From: Terebella lapidaria
Taxonomy: Eukaryota > Annelida > Polychaeta > Terebellida > Terebellidae
DNA: 64,000 nucleotides
Assembly: GCA_949152475.1 (NCBI GenBank)
Contig: OX424559.1
Coordinates: forward strand, 15,469,809 to 15,533,808
Direction: 5' to 3'
Of the stretch, positions 57,664 through 64,000 are shown piece after piece. The notes beneath the pieces are model-generated. The model was not told the DNA's origin. It ran no database searches and worked only from the letters and a program-made list of their open reading frames with translations. How positions within the stretch are numbered: the stretch's first letter is position 1; every line of letters starts with the position of its first letter. A program made the position numbers and the translations under genes.

Positions 57664-58431
57664 TCCAAACGACTACCGGAGCGCGGAACCAATAGATTAG
57701 ACGCGGAGCCGGCATGGTCCGTAGCCCCTATGGCTAGGGGGAACGTGCCCGTCATGCCGGCGCCCAATCTAGAGGATCCCTAACATGATGAAATCAATAG
57801 CCGCCAGCATGTTGAGGACCGATCGATTAAAGCGTTCGACCTGGCCATCAGACTGGGGCCTGTAGGGGGTGGTCCGCACCTTGGTACTGCCTAGCATCTG
57901 TGCTAGGTTTCGGAACAGGTTGCTCTCAAATTGCGTGCCCTGATCCGAATGTACCTGTTTAGGTACCCCATGGTACACCACCCATCTATTCATCAATAAC
58001 CGAGCTACCTCGTCCGCAGTCTGGCGGCGCAGCGGGTACGCGTCGGTATATTTGGTGAAATAGTCGGAAATCACCAGGATGTACCGGAAACCACGCGGGG
58101 TGACCCGATGGGTATCCAGTATATCCAAAGCTATCCGATCAAACGGCGCGCCAGCCTTAACCGTGGTTAAGGGGTGGCGGCCAGGAGCCGGAACTCCTTT
58201 CCGAGCTTGACACCGTGGGCAGGCTGCGCACCACCGTTGCACGTCCAAACTGCTACCAGGCCAATGAAAGCGCTGTTGTAGCCTATGGACGGTCCTCCGG
58301 ATTCCCAAGTGACCGGTCACCCGGAGGTCATGCAACTGGTGGAGTACTTTTTTCCGCAGCTCCGCCGGAAGCACCAACTGCCATATAGGAGGCAGTGGAG
58401 TCGGAGGCTCATAGCGCCGGTACAAGAGGCC
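57023..58431 (-). repeat. 632-bp integrase duplication around a 145-bp filler
   Basis: 57023-57654 and 57800-58431 are direct repeats at an offset of 777 bp. Only one base difference was noticed (V/M codon in LLVNRW against LLMNRW). The intervening 57655-57799 is a copy of the element's own 3' region (55258-55408, offset 2395). The junctions carry shared cc and gccg, which belong to both flanking sequences. Confidence 0.9.
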
Positions 58432-61230
58432 ATCCCTCAAGGAGAGCCTTTCCCACTGGGAGATGAGAGACTGGGTCTCCTCCCTGTAGGTTTTCCGCTC
58501 ATCCTTAGAGGGTTTCTGGCCGGCCTCGAGGGCTTGGATTACCGGTGCCAGAGCACTGTCAGCTCTCTGCTTCGCAGCCAGCTGCGCCGGAGAGTAGCCA
58601 CCTAGGTAATTAGGCCCCTCATCCGACGCGTCCGACTGCGCCGCAGCGGCCATCACCACAGGGGGTAAGGACCGCTCATACTCAGATTCGTCCGTGGACG
58701 AGGGTACCCACGAGGAGTACACCGCCGGACTTGAGGAAGACTCGCTGGAGCTGAGCCGCACCTCCGCTTCAAACGCGGGGCGCCAACGCCGGTAACGGCG
58801 GGTCCTCGCGCGGGAGTGAACTCCTGCTGCTCCGGCCGCCGTGTTGTTAGAGGGGGCGGCGGCCTGCGGTCTCCCCGGAAGGTCCACTTCCGAGTCTGAG
58901 GAAGAATCCGCGGCGTGCTGGAATGGAGCCATCCCTGCACAGCCAGGATTCTTGCACTTATGACAACGGGACAAGCCGTCCGCGTTGCCGTGCAACTTAC
59001 CGGCGCGGTGCTCAATTTTCATGTCATACTCTTGGAGTTTGACGAGCCACCGGGCCACCAAGCCGTCGGCCTCACTATAGTTGAGGAGCCATCTCAGCGA
59101 ACCGTGGTCGGTCCGCAAGCGGAAATGGCGTCCCAACAGATAGTGCCGGAAGCGCTTGGTCATAGTAACAACCGCGAGCAACTCGCGGTGCGTGGTACAG
59201 TAGTTCATTTGAGAGCGGCTGAGAGCCACACTCGCATAAGCTACTACCCGCTCCTGCCCGTCCACGATTTGCGAGAGGACACCGCCGAGTGCAAAGTTAC
59301 TCGCGTCAGTGTCCAGGATGAACTCGCAATCCGGACGAGGGATAGTAAGTGGGCGCGCAACCTCCGCAAAGCCTCGCACGAATTGGCGGTGGTAACTCGC
59401 GAAGCCCAAAAAGGACCTCACGTCCGCCACGTTGCAAGGCCGAGGCCAGTTCTTGACGGCCTCTAGCTTTTTAGGATCTGGCCTAACTCCGGTGCCCGTT
59501 ACCATGAAGCCCAAGTACAGGATCTCCTGCGCGAAAAGTTCGCATTTACTTGGCTTCAACTTGAGCCCTGCTCCGCGGATGCGATGGAGTACCATCTGGA
59601 GGTTGATGAGGGTTTCCTCGAACGACCGGCCATACACGACGACATCGTCGATGTAGACCATACATCGCTTCCAGAGGAACCCTTTAAGTACCATCTCCAT
59701 GAGGCGCTCGAACGTCGCTGGAGCGTTACAGAGCCCGAACGGCATTACCTTAAATTGGTAGAGCCCGTTCTTAGTAACGAAGGCAGTTTTCGCCCTATCA
59801 CTCTCCTCCATCTCGACCTGCCAATACCCGGAGGCCAGATCCAGAGCACAGAAGTAGTGCGATCCGGCCAGGGAATCGAAGGTGTCTTCGATGTGCGGGA
59901 GAGGATATGAGTCCTTCCGCGTGACATCGTTAAGCTTACGGTAATCAACGCAGAACCTCCACGAGCCGTCCTTCTTCTTCACCATAACCACAGGACTCGC
60001 CCAAGGGCTGTCACTGGGTTCGATGATGTCTAGCTCGAGCATCTTCTGCACCTCCTGGTCAATGACCTCTTGGTGCACTATCGCTGCTCGCCGTAGACGT
60101 TGTTTGATCGGACGCTCGTCTAGGAGGTCGATGCGGTGTTTGGCAACGTCTGTCTTGCCGACCGCACCATCCGGACCCATAAACACATCCGCATACTGCC
60201 GCAACAGTCTGCGGAGCGCCTGGCGCTGCTCTCCACCCAGCCGGTCCTTCGGAACCAGAGATTCCAGATGGTCCGGCAGGGTGAACGGATCATCTCCGGC
60301 GGCCGCCGCCGCGCACGCAGCGCGGCAGACCGGATCGTCGGGGATGACACGACTAGACGACGCGGGCACAGCTGTAGCTGCTAGGTACCCGCGCCGCAGC
60401 ACAACGGGTGAGTCCGTGGGATTCACCACGAGAAGGGGCATCATGCGGGCGTCGGACTTGACCAGAGTCCCGCCCAGCACGAGCCCAGTTCCCTTGGCGA
60501 AACTGCTCACCGGCTGCACTATACACGGACGACCTTCGAGGGGCATGCGGGGACGACGCGGCCGCGCCTCGATGATCATCTCGCTCATAGGCGGCACCAC
60601 CGTGGTGCGCGCCACCCGCATTTGGAACGAATGCGCTGGACCCATGCGGAAGAGGTAGTGAGTATCCTCTCCCATCCGGAATTCACCCGCACTGAAGTTA
60701 GCGGTGACCCGGTGGGCCCGGAGAAAATTCATTCCAATAATCCCGGCCGCTCCGATGTCTGCGACGATTGCCTCTGTCGGATACACCTTGTCCCCAAGTG
60801 TAACAGGCAACTCGACGATACCGTAGACACGGATGCGGTTGTTACTGGCCCCGTAGAGCTGGTAAGGACCGGGATCCCGCAACTCAAGGTTGCGGAGCAC
60901 GGGTTCCTTCCGGAACGTTCCTATGGCTATGAGGGTGACCTCCGAGCCTGAGTCTACAAGGAACCGGACCGGCTCCCGCCCGAGTGGCAGGGGCAGGTAC
61001 CAGCAAGTGTCCTTGACCAGTGCGTTTCTTGAACGGTATCTTTCGCACGCACTGGGCCCATTCTCGGAGTCCTCGTGATCCGCCTCAGCCGCGGACGAGC
61101 CAGACTGATCCTCAAGGACCACTTCCGGAGAAGTTATATCTACTTGAGGTTCGTCCAGTTCATCCGTAGGTGGGGCGGCATCCGTTGCCACGGAACAACT
61201 GTCCTCGGACGGAGTGTTGGTCGCCACCAC
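57769..61230 (-). CDS. Gypsy Pol, truncated (protease, RT, RNase H, partial integrase)
   Basis: 1153 codons in the -1 frame relative to gag. Protease active site FLVDSGSEVTL at residues 90-100. RT from about 390, with FCVDYRKLND, LDLASGYWQ and catalytic YIDD at 526-529. RNase H with LDTDAS (640), HRELLAV (682) and RTDHGS (708). Integrase zinc domain about 964-1007, then D1036, D1096 and E1132. The ORF ends soon after, at LNMLAA|IDFIMLGIL-stop, where the transplanted filler begins. Between RT and RNase H, ...FAEVARPLT runs straight into IPRPDCEF. The roughly 40 residues usually found there (ending 'AF..LK..LT..P.L') are missing in frame. With both lesions the copy should be enzymatically defective. 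Confidence 0.9.
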   Translation of the reverse strand: MVATNTPSEDSCSVATDAAPPTDELDEPQVDITSPEVVLEDQSGSSAAEADHEDSENGPSACERYRSRNALVKDTCWYLPLPLGREPVRFLVDSGSEVTLIAIGTFRKEPVLRNLELRDPGPYQLYGASNNRIRVYGIVELPVTLGDKVYPTEAIVADIGAAGIIGMNFLRAHRVTANFSAGEFRMGEDTHYLFRMGPAHSFQMRVARTTVVPPMSEMIIEARPRRPRMPLEGRPCIVQPVSSFAKGTGLVLGGTLVKSDARMMPLLVVNPTDSPVVLRRGYLAATAVPASSSRVIPDDPVCRAACAAAAAGDDPFTLPDHLESLVPKDRLGGEQRQALRRLLRQYADVFMGPDGAVGKTDVAKHRIDLLDERPIKQRLRRAAIVHQEVIDQEVQKMLELDIIEPSDSPWASPVVMVKKKDGSWRFCVDYRKLNDVTRKDSYPLPHIEDTFDSLAGSHYFCALDLASGYWQVEMEESDRAKTAFVTKNGLYQFKVMPFGLCNAPATFERLMEMVLKGFLWKRCMVYIDDVVVYGRSFEETLINLQMVLHRIRGAGLKLKPSKCELFAQEILYLGFMVTGTGVRPDPKKLEAVKNWPRPCNVADVRSFLGFASYHRQFVRGFAEVARPLTIPRPDCEFILDTDASNFALGGVLSQIVDGQERVVAYASVALSRSQMNYCTTHRELLAVVTMTKRFRHYLLGRHFRLRTDHGSLRWLLNYSEADGLVARWLVKLQEYDMKIEHRAGKLHGNADGLSRCHKCKNPGCAGMAPFQHAADSSSDSEVDLPGRPQAAAPSNNTAAGAAGVHSRARTRRYRRWRPAFEAEVRLSSSESSSSPAVYSSWVPSSTDESEYERSLPPVVMAAAAQSDASDEGPNYLGGYSPAQLAAKQRADSALAPVIQALEAGQKPSKDERKTYREETQSLISQWERLSLRDGLLYRRYEPPTPLPPIWQLVLPAELRKKVLHQLHDLRVTGHLGIRRTVHRLQQRFHWPGSSLDVQRWCAACPRCQARKGVPAPGRHPLTTVKAGAPFDRIALDILDTHRVTPRGFRYILVISDYFTKYTDAYPLRRQTADEVARLLMNRWVVYHGVPKQVHSDQGTQFESNLFRNLAQMLGSTKVRTTPYRPQSDGQVERFNRSVLNMLAAIDFIMLGIL

Positions 61231-61248
61231 GTCCGAGTTCAGTTTCCC
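61204..61248 (-). promoter_or_regulatory. -1 ribosomal frameshift cassette between gag and pol
   Basis: On the minus strand the slippery heptamer G GGA AAC (61248-61242) is followed at once by the gag TGA (61241-61239). Four bases after the heptamer, an 8-bp stem CTCGGACG / CGTCCGAG (61237-61230 with 61211-61204) can form. Its loop holds a nested TGGT...ACCA pair. Slipping back one base reads into the pol frame exactly. GGGAAAC is an established slippery type. Confidence 0.8.
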
Positions 61249-63419
61249 TGCCGTGAGGGACGGCCCTGTTGTCCCGCGGGACCAGGCCGGAAGTAGTTAC
61301 TCCGGCGTGGACTGGGGAGGACCCCCTGGTATCCGCGTGCCCGCAAGCGTTCCAACAACTCCGGACACTTCAGCCAAAAGTGTCCCTGTTTTCCGCAGAA
61401 ATAACAGGGGCGGTTCTGAGCTGGTCCGGATGTGAACGCACAGCATTCAGCGGGCCCCGGAGTGTCGATCCCAGCGCAGTACACAATCATCTGCGCAGCG
61501 CTGAAATCATACTCGTCATAGTCGTACTCATCCGGAGATGAGGACGGCGCGGCAACCGGTGCCGCCTGTGCGGGCGCCCCTGTAGAGGGTGCCGGCGCAC
61601 TAACCCACTGCTGGGTAGGTTCCCTGGCGGGTTCCCGGACGACCGGGTCCTGCCACGGGGTTACCTGCGATGCCTTGACCGGAGGAGGAGTCGCCGCCTG
61701 CGCGGATACAGCCGAGGCCGGAGCCGGGGCTGGAGGCAACTGTCTAGGGCGGACAGCCATCTCAAGCGCAAGTGCGGAGTCTATTGCCTCCTCCATCGAT
61801 CGCTTTTCATGGGTGGCCAGCCCGTATGCTAGGTGGTAAGGCTGGCCATCGATGAACTGATCGATCAGCATCGTCTCAAACCGTCTGGAGTCCATGTCCG
61901 GAAAAGCTCTCCGGCCGAGTATGCGTAAGCTGTACGCATAGTCTGTCACGGACTCAGTCGGCTGGCGGATACGCGCCTTGAACTCTCGTTCAGACTGCCG
62001 CCGATTGGTCGTCGGCGGGAACAGCAGGCAAAGTTGACGAGCAACCTCGCCGAACGTCACTGTTCCCACCGGCAGACACGGCATCATGCGGAGAGCTTTC
62101 CCTTCCAGGCTCCCCGCGAGGACGTGTCCAGCTTCATGCTGGGACCATCCTTCGTACACGGCGGTACGCCATACCTGGAGCAAGTAGTCCTCCAAGTCGG
62201 CGTTATCCCCGTTGAACCGTTTCCGCCACGAAGAGTGGTCGGGCCCGTCATCGCGTTTGCTACGCGCCCGACGTGCGGTCCCGGCTCCGGGGTCGTCCGT
62301 GTACAGCGGCAAGTTCCGTGCGCTTCCTGCGCCTGCGGCGGAGTCTGCCGGAGCAAACATCGACGCCGCGGACGGAGGAGCAGGGAAGCTCACGTTTGCC
62401 GCCGGGGTCATTCCCGCTAAAAACCCACTCTGGCTAGGTGCGGGCGGGGCTCCCATCGAACCTACTGGGTAGGCTCCAGAAGGGGCGGCAAAGCTTGGGG
62501 CCGAAGCCACCTGTTGCCACTGCCCGTCCGGCACACTATACGTGCCAGGGTAAGTCGACCACGCGGCTTGCGCTCCAACCGTCGGAACGGTCGACGCGGT
62601 CGCCAACGTGGTGCCTCCGAGCCGCGGGGCAGGCGCGGGTCCCATTGCGGGGGCCACTGGCGCCTGCGGACTCGGCAGGACTTGGGGAGGGGCTACTGGC
62701 CCAGACATCCCCGGACTTGAGATGGCCGACGGGTCAACGCTCGAAGGCGGCTGATTCCGCTTGAACAGTACAAGCGCCTCGGATATCAGCCACCTCTCCC
62801 TCTCCGTCAAAGGCCCCGAGTTGCCTTGTGACAGCGGAGAGAGGGAATGGTTCCGCCGGTCAGATCGTCCCTGATGGGGCGACCGGGCGCGGTCATAGCG
62901 CCCTCTGGGGGCCAGCTCACCAAGCGCGTCGGCGAGCTGGTCTACCACATCACCCGGTGCGGACCGACCAGAGCCCATGCCGGAGGCTCGCGATGGAGCC
63001 CACCCGGCCAGGAGTGGCATCTGATACTGCTGGTCCGCCTGTCCAGAAGTGCCCGCAGTAGTTGGCGCTCGATTCCGGACGTCCGGAGACGTCCCACGGA
63101 AGAGTGCCGCTTGCCACGGACTCATTCTGGGCCTGGGCGGGCGCGGCGTAGAGCCGTTGCCGGCTCCGCCTACCGCGCCTAACACATCAAGGCCCGGCCT
63201 TGATGACAACTCCTGTTGCGGCCCCGCGGGGCTAGACTCTACGTCCGGAGACGGAGTCAGGGACGCCGGAGTCGACTCCGCAGACTGGGTTCTGTCCGCG
63301 GAGGGCTCCGCACATTCCCTCCGGCCGCCGGAGTCACCCGAAGATGTCTCACGGCGGCTGTCGCGCGACCGGGTGTGATCCGCGACATTACCTCCCGTTT
63401 CCCCCCCCCTTGGGTTCAT
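61239..63419 (-). CDS. Gypsy Gag polyprotein
   Basis: A 726-aa intact ORF. The N-terminal half is low-complexity and rich in Pro, Ser and Ala. A capsid-like retrotrans_gag region follows (WRKRFNGDNADLEDYLLQVW ... FIDGQPYHLAYGLA ... SMEEAIDSALALE). One CCHC zinc knuckle, CYFCGKQGHFWLKC, sits at residues 672-685 near the C-terminus. Gag would package the element RNA. It ends directly on the frameshift heptamer. The start is the first in-frame ATG, 150 bp inside the LTR. Confidence 0.92.
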   Translation of the reverse strand: MNPRGGETGGNVADHTRSRDSRRETSSGDSGGRRECAEPSADRTQSAESTPASLTPSPDVESSPAGPQQELSSRPGLDVLGAVGGAGNGSTPRPPRPRMSPWQAALFRGTSPDVRNRAPTTAGTSGQADQQYQMPLLAGWAPSRASGMGSGRSAPGDVVDQLADALGELAPRGRYDRARSPHQGRSDRRNHSLSPLSQGNSGPLTERERWLISEALVLFKRNQPPSSVDPSAISSPGMSGPVAPPQVLPSPQAPVAPAMGPAPAPRLGGTTLATASTVPTVGAQAAWSTYPGTYSVPDGQWQQVASAPSFAAPSGAYPVGSMGAPPAPSQSGFLAGMTPAANVSFPAPPSAASMFAPADSAAGAGSARNLPLYTDDPGAGTARRARSKRDDGPDHSSWRKRFNGDNADLEDYLLQVWRTAVYEGWSQHEAGHVLAGSLEGKALRMMPCLPVGTVTFGEVARQLCLLFPPTTNRRQSEREFKARIRQPTESVTDYAYSLRILGRRAFPDMDSRRFETMLIDQFIDGQPYHLAYGLATHEKRSMEEAIDSALALEMAVRPRQLPPAPAPASAVSAQAATPPPVKASQVTPWQDPVVREPAREPTQQWVSAPAPSTGAPAQAAPVAAPSSSPDEYDYDEYDFSAAQMIVYCAGIDTPGPAECCAFTSGPAQNRPCYFCGKQGHFWLKCPELLERLRARGYQGVLPSPRRSNYFRPGPAGQQGRPSRQGN

Positions 63420-63549
63420 TAGCCTTATCTCTGGCTTTGTCTCTTTCCTTTGTCATCCTTTGAGATGTCCTTGAGGAGCGGGCGATCCCCAGGGACTAAG
63501 GAGGCTACAACACTGTGACGGTAGGCTGCGATGGAACACTGTCGGACTG
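63420..63549 (-). other. 5' leader of Gypsy element 3
   Basis: 130 bp of untranslated leader between primer site and gag ATG. It shares gggcgatccccagggactaa and acggtaggctgcgatgg-type words with the leader of element 2. Confidence 0.6.
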
Positions 63550-63567
63550 ATCCTGGTCACGGCACCA
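63550..63567 (-). promoter_or_regulatory. Primer-binding site, tRNA-His-like
   Basis: The plus strand atcctggtcacggcacca ends one base before the LTR. TCACGGC followed by A and CCA matches the 3' acceptor end of animal tRNA-His, whose 5' strand is GCCGTGA. TGG begins the site on the sense strand, as expected. Confidence 0.75.
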
Positions 63568-63568
63568 A

Positions 63569-64000
63569 TGTAAAGTTATTGACTACCGTCCGCTCTTCGG
63601 GATCCTCGAGGATAGTCCTCTCTCATCCGAGTCCTTGCGGACGCGCATCCGCTATTCCGGATCCTCGCGGCAGGGCCGCTCACCGGAGGTCGCGGCGGAC
63701 ACGGTAACTACTTCATCATTAACGGTAACCAGGTAACAGCCCACCCGACACTCCCAGGCCTACGGACACCGTTCAGAAACTAGTTCATCCCTACGGTGTT
63801 AACTGGCGGGGCCTGGCGAGCCGCGGTCTGCCTCGGGGACGGAACCCCGTACAGTCCGACATGCTGGCCAGAGCCTCTGTCACATGTCCCGGGAAGGGAG
63901 AGAGCTGGCGATCCACAGGGCCGAAGGCCCCCGAGTCAGCAACTCGTCTCTCCCAGCCCGGGCCTCCCCACGGAAATCGTCCCCAGGGCTCTAGGAGCCC
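63569..64000 (-). repeat. 5' LTR of Gypsy element 3 (cut by window edge)
   Basis: Starts tgtaaagttattgactaccg. The 432 bp visible are identical to 52879-53310. About 305 bp more should lie beyond the window. Confidence 0.9.

Larger units (their letters stand above)
52879..64000 (-). mobile_element. Gypsy element 3: young, defective, runs past the window end
   Basis: Minus-strand order: 5' LTR (from beyond 64000 to 63569), tRNA-His-like primer site, leader, gag, -1 frameshift cassette, pol with a duplicated integrase segment, a 2.6-kb 3' non-coding region, polypurine tract, 3' LTR (53615-52879). Visible LTR sequences are identical. Pol is nonetheless broken, so this copy must have been mobilised with help from an intact relative, or been damaged during its own reverse transcription. 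Confidence 0.92.

Overview
This is a eukaryotic (animal) genomic window. It holds spliced host genes with GT-AG introns, several families of non-coding interspersed repeats, and Ty3/Gypsy LTR retrotransposons. The gene content (a chordate-like glycerol kinase, a pair of secreted PhoPQ-related/AprA-like proteins, a small PAN/apple-like ORF) and the repeats full of TACATGTA and GTCGTCC words suggest a marine invertebrate deuterostome. A lancelet (Branchiostoma-like) is my best guess. That is inference, not proof.

Layout. 1-3.2 kb: 3' half of a Ty3/Gypsy pol (integrase plus acidic tail), polypurine tract and 3' LTR. 3.2-5.4 kb: mostly non-coding, with a candidate TATA/AATAAA transcription unit and a short minus-strand PAN-like ORF. 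5.4-10.7 kb: repeats only, namely about 460-bp tandem units, a perfect 67-bp-arm palindrome and a 3.1-kb TIR element. 11.5-26.1 kb: two head-to-head paralogues, each with 15 coding exons that I traced from start to stop. They encode secreted alpha/beta-hydrolase-like PhoPQ-related proteins and share one 317-bp upstream region. 28.7-39.0 kb: a complete 17-exon glycerol kinase gene on the minus strand, with at least five MITE-like elements in its introns and LINE fragments in intron 1 and just upstream. 40.4-50.3 kb: a solo LTR, a decayed ORF, and a second Gypsy element on the minus strand whose internal region downstream of a broken gag is occupied by a 5.7-kb minisatellite of 42-bp units. 50.9-52.2 kb: another copy of the 460-bp repeat. 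52.9 kb to the end: a CpG-rich, very young but defective Gypsy element on the minus strand. Its LTRs are identical over all 432 bp visible, it has a tRNA-His-like primer site and gag, and a -1 frameshift cassette leads into pol. Its integrase region is duplicated around a transplanted 145-bp filler.

How the parts relate. The two AprA-like genes form a divergent pair with a matched exon plan and show recent exchange in their middle exons. The glycerol kinase gene converges on the second of them. The Gypsy elements at 40-50 kb and 53-64 kb are one family, shown by related LTRs, the same primer-site type and a homologous gag. The left-edge Gypsy is a different lineage. I see no convincing tRNA, rRNA or CRISPR array.
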